Below are positions 11,127 through 22,600 of a stretch of DNA of 64,000 nucleotides, piece after piece (the first letter of the stretch is position 1; each line of letters opens with the position of its first letter). Source of the DNA: Ganoderma boninense (taxonomy: Eukaryota; Basidiomycota; Agaricomycetes; Polyporales; Polyporaceae); NCBI GenBank assembly GCA_002900995.3, contig CM035313.1:1922001-1986000 (forward strand). Reading direction: 5' to 3'. Made by a program: the position numbers and the translations under genes. The notes beneath the pieces are model-generated. The model saw only the letters and a list, made by a program, of their open reading frames with translations, searched no databases and was not told the DNA's origin.

Positions 11127-14100
11127 TTAGTCGTCCTCATCATCAGCACCGGCCTGCGCTATTTCCCGTCGGTGATGCTTCATCCGTGCAGGCGATGGCA
11201 AAAGCCCGGCGCTCGGCGGTGGTTCCTCGCTCTCCTCAATCGTGTCCTCGTCTGGCTGTCCCTTCCACCGCGCCTTCATTCCCGCAGTCTCGTCTGGGCT
11301 GGGCGACGAGGTCACAAGAGCCTTCTCCAGCGCTTTCTCGCCTCGCTTCTTCAGTCTCAGAGACATCGCCGCCTGAAGTGAGTCGATGTACGACTCGTAC
11401 TTGACGATCTCCGTCAGCAGATACTGAGATTTTTTCTCCCAGTTTGACGAAGCTTTCTGTGCATTGGATGACCGAGGCTGGTACTAGACGTCATCAAGCG
11501 GTTGGCGATCAACCATATGCTCCTAGGCTATGAGACATCAGACCGCAGTGAGTACTCACGAGTTGGGTCATCGGGGTCCTCAGTTCGTTGTGCTGCTGCA
11601 GCTCTTCCTTCAGATGCACGACATGCTTCTGCAGCGCCTCCAGCTGGGTCTCCTCGTCGTGTATGCTCGGCACAGATGGCGGGAGTGGAGGCTTCCACTC
11701 GTTGATGAACGTCCTGTCATGCCAAGGCGACTTCTCCGCTCGGACGGTGGCGGCCATGTCCTTGAAACGACTGCGACCGCTTCGGACGCTCGTGGTGTCT
11801 GTGTCTCGGGTGGAGTAATCGTCCTCCGAAATGGATCGGACGCGTGTAATCGGGTCCACCACACGATTCCAGCCATATTCCATATTCGAAACGCCGCCGA
11901 CGAGCGGTTCTTTACTCTGCCTCGCCGCCCAGTAGTTGCACGTTGACACCCACTCGTTCACGAGTTCTTCAGTGCCGGCCTGGAAGAAGTAGACGCCGCC
12001 GTTTGCTAGTGTCAGGACCATGCAATGAGGCCGCTGCCGATTGTATCCGGGGGGAGGCAGCGCATGGGCGAGCGAGTGGGCAAGCATGATACTTCCGACA
12101 GATGTAGCGTTTTCCTAGCATGAAATTAGTCAAGCCAGCCCTAGCACTGTTCTAGTACGATAACGGCCAATACTCACCAGCCAATTGCCGCCACCGACCA
12201 CGCCGGCGCCGCCCATGCCATTTTCACCGAAGGTGAACATGCTAAGCTCACCCTTTTGAATGACTACAAATACGTCCAGCCAGTTCTTCGACTTGGCACG
12301 CTTCGCTGTGCACTCCCAGTACTGCTTGCGGCATAGCATACCCTCCTTCGCCCAAGGAGGTCCAAGAAGCGCGAGCTCTTCGTCGCTGATGCTGATGTCC
12401 GTTGTCGAAGAAGTGTCGCTGCGAAGACTGTGCTCATCGTCTTCCCTTTGCTCACGGATAATGGTGTGCGAAAGATTAGACGCGAAGCCGAGCGCGGGCG
12501 CCAAGAACGAGACAGCGGATCCATGCATACCCTGGTGGACTGACTGTCAATCACGCTTCAACAGACACGTTCACCATGAACTGACCTCGTTCGACGTCGC
12601 ATAACTCGGTGCTGGGCTCGCGCGTCCGTCGATGCTGCTGCCACTGCTGTATGGGCTGTGCCCTTGAGCGCCCAGTATAGACTGCAACCCCCGAATGCTT
12701 CCGCGCTTCAGAGTCGTCAGGCGGTCCTGCTGGCCACGGAGACTCCGGTTCCGAAGAACCGTTCCATGGGGGCTCAAGGATGACGTCGACGACCGCGCCA
12801 TCAGGGTATTGCCTGTGGGGAGGAGAATCTGCTGAGCTTTGACAGCATTGTACATTTCCTGAGGAGCATTCAGCAGGCATTCAAGAGGATAGCAAGACGC
12901 AGTCGATGTCCCACCTTCAACATATTCTCAATCTCTGACTCCCAGTTGCGGTCAAAGACAACGCCAGAGGCAGACGACTGTCCTGAGGTCGCCGGCGGTG
13001 GCAGTGAGCTCGCGTCTTGACCCTGCTTCCCATCGGGATTGCTCGAGGCACCAACGGAGACTGAACTCTGGTTCGCCGATGACGAGCTGATAGGCTCCGA
13101 GGACACAAGGGTCAATTGCCCGGAGGAGTTAACGAGGGTTCCGGATGAGGGCGGGAGGGCTTCCCGAGTGACGCTATTCCAACTGGTAATACTATCGCTC
13201 CGCTTGACACGGGCGCGTATGGTGGTACTGGGATAGTCTCCGGGTTCCGAACCTCGCCCTATGCTGCTCCAATCGTCGTACGTGAGGTCCGTGCTCGACG
13301 CCATGCCGCTCGGTTGAAGTTGGAGCTGGATCGTCGACATCGTATTTCGGACGAATTGGTTCTTAGACATCCGATTTGCAAGTTCGGCAACGTGCAAGTC
13401 GGTATTTAGCAAGAGCACAGAGTACGCCACCGCATGCACAACACCTGTCGCACAACTGAGATGAACAGATGTCTCCGAGGATCTTAGTAAAGGACGTACT
13501 AGCATTCCCGAGGACTGTCGTCGGGTTGCAGTCCCAATACCGCCGCGCGAACTCCTCAAGGATGCGGTCTACCTGTTGCGTTTCGGCCTTCAGGTAGAGC
13601 TTCGCACATAACCGTCTGGAAGAGTGGTACGGATCAGACACATGTCAGGACCGTGCCGCGCCTAGCAACGCACCTGAATGCCTGATCCAGACGGAGATTT
13701 GAGAAGTCGAAGTTCTGCATGTAGTGGCGTAACGCCGCCTTGTTGATCAGGCTCCTGCAGGGTCCGTTAGTGCTAAGCGGCCCGAGGTTCCACGCCACAC
13801 CGCAACGTACTGTCCACCGAGCCATTCCGCAATCTTGTCCTTCGGCAAGAACTCTTCGTCCTCGGCCCAGCACCGGCCGGCAAGCTCCTTCCCTCTATTG
13901 TCGAGGTCACCACTTTCTTCCTGCCTACCAGGCGAATTGCGCAGTGGGAACCGTCCCGACGCAAGGTCATTCGTCGTGAGGTCTTGCTGCGAAGTGGCAG
14001 ATAGGCCGGGCACTACACGGGAGTCAACGAAAATGTTTGAGTGGGCAACGGCACGGAATGCGGCTCACAGACACGACCTTCATCCCGGTCCGGAATGAGC

Positions 14101-16206
14101 GATGGCTCCGATGCGGATGCTGTAGAACGGTGCTGCACCCGGAGCCTATTGGACTCTCGAGTTACGGAAGGAACGTGGTGTAATGACGGACCGCCGTATC
14201 GAGCTTGGGGCGAACGTGGGCCGTATTTCAAGTTCCCCGAGCGTTGGAAGTTTCCAGCATTAGAGCCGGTGCGCGGTCGTAAAGGAGTGTTGAGAGAAGA
14301 ACGAATGGGCGAAACCGTGGTTTCAACAGCAGGACTAGGGGCGGAAGAACCAGCATCCATGAGATTCTCTTCTCCGCCGGCGGCGGTTTGGAGCGTGACA
14401 GCAGGTGTGCCGAACTCTGGGGGAGCTGTCAATGCCGTCCTGGGTATTGGACGATCGGTCGGAGGCGCGGACAAAGGAGTGATGATATCGCTTTGCGAGC
14501 GAGGAGCGAGTGGCCGCTTCGACGGCGTCGTGGGGTCGCGAAGATCCAATGACGTAGAACGAGACTCGAGTTGTTCCAGTTCACCTCTGAACTGCGACAT
14601 GATGCCTTCAAGGTGCATGCCCCAACCGGGTGAGCCCTCAAGAGCTCTGGCGTCCGTCGTGATACGAAGTGGGCTAGGTGACGCACCGGTGGCCATGGCT
14701 TTCTTAAGCTCCGCGTCGCTTACGCTCATACTCCTTCGCTTGCTCCTGCTTGGCACTTTGGAGTGCTTGACAGGGCGCTCCTTGACCGTTCGTGTTGGTG
14801 AGGGCGAGCGCGATCGGCGCTCATGCGGCGGGTTGACCATCACGAGTGACTGGTCGTCTGAAGTGTCAGTCGCTTCGGACCGCCGTTCGGTGTCGCCGAT
14901 AACGGGCAGCGGTTTGTCGTCGCTAATAGAGGGTCTCGCGGAGAAGACGTCGGCAACGTCGGCTGGAGCGGCCGGCCGGCGAGACGCGCCTTTCGGTAGA
15001 GGTGGGACAGGGGGAGGAAAGGCGTCGAAAAGAGGCGAGTTGTATGTTGAGACGGACGTTGTGGATGGGGAAGAGGTGATCGTACGCTGTAAAAAAAGGT
15101 ATCGTACATGCCAGCGTTCGAAACAAATAGCACTGGACTCACGGATCGCTCTCGCGTTGAGGAGGTTCCTAGCATCTTTCCCAGGAACGCAGATGTCTTC
15201 GCTCGCACGGATGACTTTGCGGACTGAAAACATGGTGCCAGTGTGAATTACCAGACTCAAAGGGTTCGACGTTCCCCAACAACAATCACCTTTCCGTCCT
15301 TTATGGACCCAAATGACTTTGGACTCGCCAGAACCCAATCAGGACTCGGGCTCGACACGCTCCCAGCAGCAGCATCGCGCTGGGCGGACAAAGCCAAGTT
15401 CTGAGAGGACCGCATCTTGCTCTTGGGTATAGGGGTAACTTGGGGCGGAGAGGCAATGGCGGTGGATTGGACTGGGGACATAATGAGGGAACGGAAAGCG
15501 ATAAATTCGGCAATACATACGATCTCGCGACGACGCGTTCGCGTTTTTCTTCCCATCCTTACTCCCACCAGCCCCTCCAGTACCGCGTTCCTTGGCCTTC
15601 CGCAGGAGGGTGGCAAGGTCCGGGCTGCTGGCGGTGCCCTGCGCGCGATACATGGAACGCCGCCGAGTCTGGTAGTCGATATCTTCCGGCGCGTCGTAGA
15701 AGACCTCACTCGACGACGAGGAAGGGGAAGCAAGGTTGCTGGTGGAAGCCAAGCCGGTGCGGGCGGCGCTATTGCTCGGAGAGGGGGTAGGCGGTACAAT
15801 GATGGGAGTCGCGGGCTGGAGGCCCAAGTAGCCCCTCTGCTGGGGCGGGGACGCAGGAGAAAGAGTGATAGAGGTATCTGACCGGTCTTCAGCACCACGT
15901 CCAAGCCTCTCTACGTCGAGGCTTTCCTTCAAGACGACGGTGCCACCAGTGCGGAGCGCCTCCTCGAAATCTAGGTCTGTACGGGAGACGCGTCGGCCAG
16001 CAAGTCCATTGACGTCCTTCGAAGCGACCGGCTGCAAGCCAGCCGGGAACGAGGACGGCGGCACCGGAGACCGCGGGGAGTGCTGCCTGAAGAGGGACGC
16101 CAGGTTGGAGGGCGGGAGCGACGTTGGCGAGCGAGGTCGCCGTCCGAGCGCAAGGTGCGGCACAGGCCAGATCCATGATGAATTGCCGCCTATCTCACAC
16201 TCATTT
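11127..16206 (-). CDS. Sec7-domain Arf guanine-nucleotide exchange factor with PH domain (Syt1-like)
   Basis: Activates Arf GTPases in membrane traffic. About 1,450 residues. The N-terminal half (16.2-14.0 kb) is Ser/Pro-rich and disordered. The Sec7 domain spans about 14.0-13.3 kb over several exons: ELAGRCWAEDEEFLPKDKIA, EWLGGQ, ALRHYMQNFDFSNLRLDQAF, RLCAKLYLKAETQQVDRILE, and the signature VAYSVLLLNTDLHV with MSKNQFVRNTM. After a second Ser-rich linker comes a PH domain (about 12.4-11.9 kb: KNWLDVFVVIQKGELSMF, MVLTLANGGVYFFQAGTEEL, EWVSTCNYWAARQS), then a C-terminal coiled coil. The order Sec7-PH-coil matches fungal Syt1-type GEFs. The stop is at 11127. The frame stays open up to the duplicated site at 16207-16223 but has no in-frame ATG for roughly 175 codons; its probable start lies beyond the SINE insertion (see findings). 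End coordinate is therefore the limit of the contiguous frame, not a start codon. Confidence 0.85.
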
Positions 16207-16223
16207 CGTTCGCAACACTCCAG
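16207..16223. repeat. Target-site duplication, left copy
   Basis: CGTTCGCAACACTCCAG occurs here and again, identically, at 16604-16620. The two copies immediately bound the 380-bp SINE-like element. The match stops abruptly on both outer sides, as expected for a duplication made on insertion. Confidence 0.85.
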
Positions 16224-16603
16224 GTGGAGCGCTATATATTGCCAATTTCTACGGTGGTCCTTTTACAGGCATGTCTGGTAGAATTTAAGGCAACGCTGAT
16301 GACCAACTCAGGTAAATTTCCCCGATCCGGCCATTTGCAAGGGGTTTAAACCTCGCAGATTTGAGCACCAACCCGAAGGAGGAAATGCGTTTACGCACAT
16401 TTCCAGAGCCTCGGGTGCAGCCGTGCTCTGGAAATAGTGTGGGACTCCTCCGGCGTGAACCAACCGGCCATACCCACTAAAACCCCCTAGCGGTAAATGG
16501 GAAGACTAATTCCCGGGGACGGTCTCGAACCCAGTGCTTCTGCACTTCTGGACACTGGGCTTTATCGAGTTGCTCGATGGTACCGCTACACCACCGCGCC
16601 CCC
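16224..16603 (-). mobile_element. tRNA-type SINE (short interspersed element), 380 bp
   Basis: Read on the minus strand, the element starts with a GGGGGCGCGG head. It carries a Pol III A box (TGGTGTAGCGG, 16583-16593) and a perfect B box (GGTTCGAGACC, 16521-16531), about 51 nt apart. The rest has no open frame of note and no long A or T tail. Perfect 17-bp direct repeats flank it, the hallmark of target-primed insertion. It is not a working tRNA gene: the anticodon region folds as a 6-bp stem with a CAA loop and there is no normal cloverleaf. The element lies in the opposite direction to the left-to-right numbering and in the same direction as the Arf-GEF gene, just upstream of that gene's open frame. 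No second copy was noticed in this window. Confidence 0.75.
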
Positions 16604-16620
16604 CGTTCGCAACACTCCAG
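16604..16620. repeat. Target-site duplication, right copy
   Basis: This is the second exact copy of the 17-bp sequence that bounds the SINE-like element. It joins the element's 5' (tRNA-like) head to the ancestral sequence upstream of the Arf-GEF gene. Confidence 0.85.
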
Positions 16621-16931
16621 TCCCCTTGATTTCAGGGTCGGTTCTCGTCTCACACACGTATTCAATCGCATAATCGGGGAGAGAGAAAGGAGCAAGGACA
16701 ATACGGGAGGACTGCTGAACAATATAGTCTAAAAGAATATCTACAGCGACACTCGTACATCTCGTGGCCCTCCTGAGCTGTTATTTAAAGGTAGACATGG
16801 GCGGTCGTGCAGGGAACGTACCGGGGCACTGCAGCTACATATTGTCTAGTCGAATTACAAGCATGGATGGATGTTAGAAAGCACATAGAGGAGCAACAGG
16901 ATTATACACCACAGCCAATACACGTCGTGTC
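16621..16931. promoter_or_regulatory. Upstream region of the Arf-GEF gene
   Basis: This 310-bp stretch lies between the GATA gene's stop and the SINE. On the minus strand it contains a pyrimidine-rich tract (CTTTCTCTCTCCCC, about 16,675-16,690), typical of fungal transcription start regions, directly before an ATG at 16671. That ATG is in frame with the Arf-GEF reading frame if the SINE and one target-site copy are removed. Promoter role is inferred. Confidence 0.45.
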
Positions 16932-19900
16932 CTAGGCCCCACCGTCTTTCGAGGAAGACGACTGTATTTGAGCACTCGTGGAAGTCCGTCTTTGCCGCTT
17001 CATCGACGCAGAAGTTGCCGCACTGGCCCTGGCTGCGGGAGATAGTCGCGTATTCGATGGCATAGAGCTCGTTGTCGAAGCTCGAGGTCGGTTCTGAGCG
17101 GCGATCTTCGGCAAGTTGGAGTTGTTCTTCCGCGACGAACCGTGGGGAGTGCCCGACGCGCGATTCCTGCGCCAAGCATACATTAACCTCCAACAACACG
17201 TTCAACACGAAGAAGAGAACCCACCTCTTCTTGATGACGTCGGTCTTGAGCGATAGCGGGCGAACCACGCCATGCAGTTTCTGCACCACCACGTCAGCTG
17301 ATGCCATCATGGCACGAATACTGTACAGAACGACGTACGTAGAACAAACCACACGCATTGCCTGAATGTGTCGGAGCCGATCAGCGATATGTAAGGCCCA
17401 TCGATAAGCAGAGAACATACATAGAGGTTGGCCCTCAGGGTCTCGTCGCCACAACGGCGTAATCGTCGTCTGGCAGTTCGTGCACACCGTGGGCGCGCTC
17501 TCGCCCTCCTCACCTCCAACCCGCGCCTGCCCACTTGAACCACCTGTCGTCTCAGGGGTGCTCCTGCTTGCCATGCCGCTTGTGTAAGCCCCAAAATATC
17601 CGCTTCACTACACCAAAGTACGCACCCTTTCCGCTGCGCGCCACTTGCCCCAGCGCGTGTGGCGTTGTCTACGCGCTTGCTTGACGCAATCTTGCGGGGA
17701 GGCTGGGTGCTGCGGGAGCTTCCTGCAGCGCCTTCGCCGGATGGGGGCGTCGACGCCGTCGAAACGGTGTAGGGCTCGGGTGAAGCACCAGAACTGGACC
17801 CCACACCGTTGCCCCACCCGTCGCTCGATGGACTCTGGTGGAAGAGGGCTTCTGCCGGCTCCAGGGGCAGTATTTGGTTCGGATCGACCGTGAACGAGGT
17901 AGGGTTCGAGCTCAGCCTTGAGCTGAGGTCGTTCTGCGTCGGATGGTTGTACATCATGTTCAAGAGGTGATAGTTCTCCATGCCCATATTGGCCATGCTG
18001 AACTGATATGAGTCGGTGATGGCGGCTGAGGCGGCGACGGCCTCGGGAGACAAGCCCTCGTTGGCCCCACCCATGGATGGTGAGTATGCCCCGTTGAGCG
18101 AGGTGCGTATTGAGTCTGAGAAGGGGAGATCGGAGGCTGAATGCTCTTTGGGAGTCTGGATAGAGCTGGAGACACTGGGACCGCCAATGCCGTTCGCAGC
18201 GACAAGGTCGAAGAAGGAATCGTAGTGGGCCGGTATGGAGAAGCTGAAAGAAGAGGAAGGGAACGGACTTGAGCGTCGGTAAGGGTCCAACTCCTTTGCC
18301 TCCATCGGAGGAGGCAGGTCGAAGCCGGCTGGAGGGTCAGCACGCAACATGCTCTCTGCGTGAGGAGCGTCGGCGCGCCGCTTAGTCCCAAGAAGACTTT
18401 CAGGTGACCTGGGCTTGCCATTAACTTGATGACGGCCACTTACGCCAGTGAATATGCCCTCTTTGGCAACGGTATGGTCAAAGCTCGTCTTCCTGACGTG
18501 CTTCGGGAATGCCTTGACCTCCGGAGATGGCAGCGTCGATGTGGACGTGCGAGTGAGAATCCCAGTCGAGGGCAGTGAGGAGGGATGGCCAACAGGGCTA
18601 TGGAACAGCGAAGATGTGTCGACATGGGGATAGTGCCCGCGATGCTCGCCGGTGGACTCGAAGACGGCGGGGAGCATGAATTGGGACGGGAGAGACGGAT
18701 GTGGGCTGCGCCGACCTGCCGAACCAGGTATGGGAATGCTGGGAGACGTCATGTCTCGCTTGGGTGGCGACGAGGAAGGGAACTTGAACTGGTTCTGCAG
18801 ATCGGACATCCCGCCCATGGGTGGTCGTGAACGAGAGCGACTTGCAGGACGCCAGTCCATTGGCGCCCGGGAACGGGACCTGCTGATCGCACGCCAGTCC
18901 ATCGGCACTTCGCTAATAAGTGGAAAACAGAGCTCAGCAAGGCGGAAGATGGCGCAATGACAAAACACACGCACTCGTCCTCGTCTGCGCCGTCTTGGTT
19001 TTCGCCGTCGAAACCAACGACCTGAACCCTCGCCTTCCCTTTATCAATCGTTCGCCCTCGCTCCGTCTCCTGTGCCGTCTCTGCCCCACCGGTAGATGGC
19101 CCGGTCCCCTCAGCCGCCTTCTCACCGCCAGGCTGCGTGGGCCCCGGGCCACCGCCTCTCTGCGCGTCCGCTTCCCGGTCCTTCCCCTTCTCCAGCTCCT
19201 TCGCTCGCTCTTTCTCCCTCCCCTCGTCCTCCTTCTTCTTCTTGAGCGCGAGCGCCATCATCCTCCACGTCAGGTTCTCCATCCTCTGCGCATGAGGCAG
19301 CGTCGCCTTTTGACGAGCGTACATCTTCCAAACCTGGGTCGCAAGAGGATCCTCTTTCGCGAGTTTCTCCGGATCGGCATCCGCGGCTGCGAGATCGACG
19401 GACTGCAAGTCCGGGGACCCCGAGACCTTGGGCGACGCGAAGGGCTGCGGCCCGGGATTCTCCATTGCGGTCGGTCTCAGAGGAAACAGCGGGTCGGAGA
19501 ACAGATCAGAAAGTACACGCCCTTTCGGGCTGGAGAACGAGGTTGGAGCGGTCGACTTTGCCGATTCACGCAGCGACAACGCGGTGGGACTCGATGAAGT
19601 CACGAGGGATTCGGAGATGGAGGACTGTCGAGCGTGGGGCATCTGCTTCAAGGAAAACAACGAGGCATCGGAATAGCTTGATGAAGAAGAGGGGGCGGTA
19701 GTGGAGGACATCCACATGGACGGCGGGAGTCCAACTGGAACGCGCTCGGTATGATGGGTTGGATGTGAGCTGAACTCATACGATGATCGGTGCGAAGGGT
19801 AGGTAGGAGTAAGACCGTTGAGGTGAGTGTCGAGACCAAGGGTCAGGATGGAACCTCGACCGCCGGGGTCACCGGGAAGCGTACCTGCCATCTGCTGGCT

Positions 19901-20428
19901 AAGAACACTCTGACGGTCGTGGATGAATTCTCCTTGGGCCTCGTAAGGCGAGATGGGCAGAGGCATAGAGGAAGAGGGGTGACGCAGATTGACGGGGCCG
20001 TAGGATTGTGAGGGACCAGCGACTGGAGATTTACGACGAACAAACGAGGCAGGTCCACCGGAGCCAGGCCGAAGGTTAATAGGAGAGAGACCCTGGGAGG
20101 TCGCGGGCGGGGATGCATAAGGGGAGGAGACGTTGGACCATGCCATTGGGAGGCCTCGGCGACCCAGGTCCTTTACGTTAAGAGGTTGCGGACGGGTATT
20201 GACGCCAAAATCATGTGGGGTATGATTTGATCCAGAGGGTAGACTTGATGGGACGCCTGCTGTGGGAGGACCGATGAAGCCTTGAGCAGCCAGGCGATGA
20301 AATGTGGATGGATCCAAGGGGGCAGAGAACATGCTTTCCCACTCTGCGCTTGCTCGCGAGGCCTGGGACTCGAACTGGGACGGGATGTCGGCACGGTTAG
20401 ACATGGGCGGGAGAGTGTGCTGCAACAT
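16932..20428 (-). CDS. AreA/NreA-type GATA zinc-finger transcription factor
   Basis: Nuclear regulator, by family the activator of nitrogen-source use. About 1,070 residues in six exons. Most of the protein is Ser/Pro-rich and disordered. A DUF1752-like helix block, [20 protein letters not shown], lies near 19,270-19,340 and is typical of AreA relatives. The single Cys4 finger reads [20 protein letters not shown], then LCNACGLFYKLHG and [17 protein letters not shown], the NreA-class extension. Two introns split the finger, leaving a 23-nt exon (17339-17361) that encodes the NACGLFY segment. A basic Ser-rich tail ends at 16932. A short internal repeat, MDWR..SRSRSR, occurs twice just after the first intron. 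The start is put at 20428; an in-frame alternative is ATG at 20404 (residue 9). The long CT-rich upstream leader (about 0.9 kb) suggests a complex promoter or 5' UTR. Confidence 0.9.
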
Positions 20429-22600
20429 GAAGAGTGTGCGCTGACAGGGTTTGAACGGCGGGATAGGGATACAGTAGCCCTAGGGAAAAATATGGCAACG
20501 AATGCACTGAAGATGAGGGGAGGTTGAGGAAGAGTGGGGAGGGCGAGAGCCTCGAAGTTGGGGGAGGCAAGGAGTTGGTAGTGGAGCGAGTAGAGGACAA
20601 GGGCCTGCTTGCATGCGGTGATGACAGCTCAGGGAGAGCCTTGTAAAGGCTTCATAAGCTTGGTCTGAAAATCGCCAAACGCTGATGAGCACGCGGGAGG
20701 AATGGGGTGTGTTTGAGAGCGAAAAACGAACGCACGAGGGAATAGGGCAGGCAGGAGGCTGAGCGCAGGAGGCGTCGCGTGCTGTAGAGTTGTGGGGCGG
20801 GGGGAGTGGAGGGCGGTCGGGAATACAACGGATGGAGGCGAGGGCGGACAACGACGAGGCTCGAGGGCGTTGCGGACGAGAAAAGAGGAGGGGAATGGAG
20901 GCAGCGACGGGCGATGGCGAGGGGAGGACGGACCGTGGCCGAGAGCAAACAAATCGCTCGTCCGCCGTAATTTTGTCGATCGCCCGCTTTCGGCTGCTAA
21001 GTGACCAGTAATTAATTACATACTTATTCCTGCCCGCATCCGCACCGCCGTCCCCTCCCGCGCGCTTGCTCCCTTCCCTCCATCCCTCCCTCCCGACAAC
21101 CACCCCCGGCACACGACTCGGCCAGACAGTCTCCCCTTCCCTCGCCGTGTCCCCGCCCGCCGACGCCCGACTCTTCCCGGGCTCGAGCCAAACTCCACAG
21201 ATCAGCAAATGTACATCCCTGCCAAATATTAGTGCGAAATGGTAGACATGCGATTAGATCAGCTTCCGCAACGCTTCCGTATGAAATATCGATTCCCATT
21301 CTCGATCTGTCTCTCCAACGGCCGGCGCCCATGACTTGTCCAGCACCGGCACCCCATTGTGTGTGTATGTGACATGTCACTCGCCTCCACCCACCGCCCG
21401 ACTCGTTCGACTCATCGTCCTCGCAGGTCCTTCCTTCCAGTCCTTCCCAACGCTCGCTTTCGACCAGCCCTTCCCGGCCGCCGGGTATCAGACGAGGCCG
21501 ACCTCTTATTCATCCATGAACTCAGCAAGATCTCCATCACTGCGCATATGCATTGTCGCCGTGGATGGGGGTGTTACCCTTCCGCCCTAGCTCCCCTCTC
21601 GTCCCCAGACAGGACGTCATCCACTTCCCGTCTCTGTCTACTGTCTCACATGCCCCTCCCTGCAGTCAACCTTCCGACTCGCACCCCGTAACATGCGCCG
21701 CCATCTCCCTCAAGCCCCAGTCGAACTGTCTTGGAATCCTTGCAAACCTCTCCAGAGTCGACCGGCAGTTCCCTACGGAGATAGCCTAGGTTTTCCGGGC
21801 ATCTAATCATTGTCGCGGGCGTTCCTGTTGTCGCATAATAACGCATCATGCGAGCGACTTGCCCATTCTCAAATCTTTCTCAATTCAGTCCGTATGTCTT
21901 CCCAGGTCCGTTCTGCGTGGAACGTTGAGAATCTCTTGGCGGCAGCCAGGCCGCGTGTGACTGACTGCTTGTCACCTTCACTTGAACAGCTTCTCACACC
22001 TGTCGTTGGTCTGCACGCAGCTTCTGGCTCCCTGCGAGCCACCTCTGCCACCGGACGGATCTCACCTGGCGCCAGCCTCTCTGTTCTGTCATGCACGCTC
22101 CATATGGTTACTCTCTCGAAACCTCAGCTTCCACACATGCTTCCAGCTCAGATCGCATGGCAACATACTAATGTCGTCACCGTTCTCTGTCGCATGGCGG
22201 CGGCCCCGGACGGCAGAAGCCATCTATTTTGGCCGACCTCCTCCCAGGGTCGAAAGGCGCGCAAACTCAACTCCAACGTCTGCCATGGCATCTTGCCAGT
22301 CCAATGGCACATGTCCTGCGCCGCGCGCCACGTTGCCAGAACTCGCAATACAGAACACCGCCGCGCCTGCTCACGAGAACGCGTACGGCGCGACCAGACC
22401 ACTCCACTCCACCCAGGCTTTCCCGTCTCCGGCACCAAGCACGTAAATGCACTCCGTCCTGGACTTAGGCACAAGCACAGTGGCGGCAGCCCCCTCTCCG
22501 GCCTCGTGCTCTTCGCCCTTCTCCTGCGTCAGCTGGCCCATGAATATGGCCTCTCGCCCCCCGACCGCTGAATCTCCGTTCGTTGATCCCGCCCTACGTC
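20429..22600. other. Upstream region of GATA gene and gene-poor sequence
   Basis: The first 900 bp upstream of 20428 are pyrimidine-rich on the minus strand and probably hold the promoter and 5' UTR of the GATA gene. From 21.3 to 22.6 kb there are open frames on both strands (the longest, on the plus strand at 21810-22571, is Ser/Arg-rich), but none has recognisable motifs or convincing splice partners. I assign no gene. Confidence 0.45.

Noticed and set aside
14041..15246. A 401-codon plus-strand open frame
   Set aside because: It lies antisense to the Ser/Pro-rich exon of the Arf-GEF. Such GC-rich exons commonly leave long open shadows, and its text has no motif.
16521..16603. A minus-strand tRNA gene
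   Set aside because: A and B boxes are present, but the anticodon region does not form a 5-bp stem with 7-nt loop and the T stem pairs poorly. The 17-bp flanking duplications point to a SINE.
18920..19597. A 225-codon plus-strand frame with Leu/Arg-rich text
   Set aside because: It is antisense to the DUF1752-containing exon of the GATA factor, whose frame has clear homology.
21810..22571. A 253-codon plus-strand frame
   Set aside because: It is Ser/Arg/His-rich with no motif, and it overlaps other open frames equally well.
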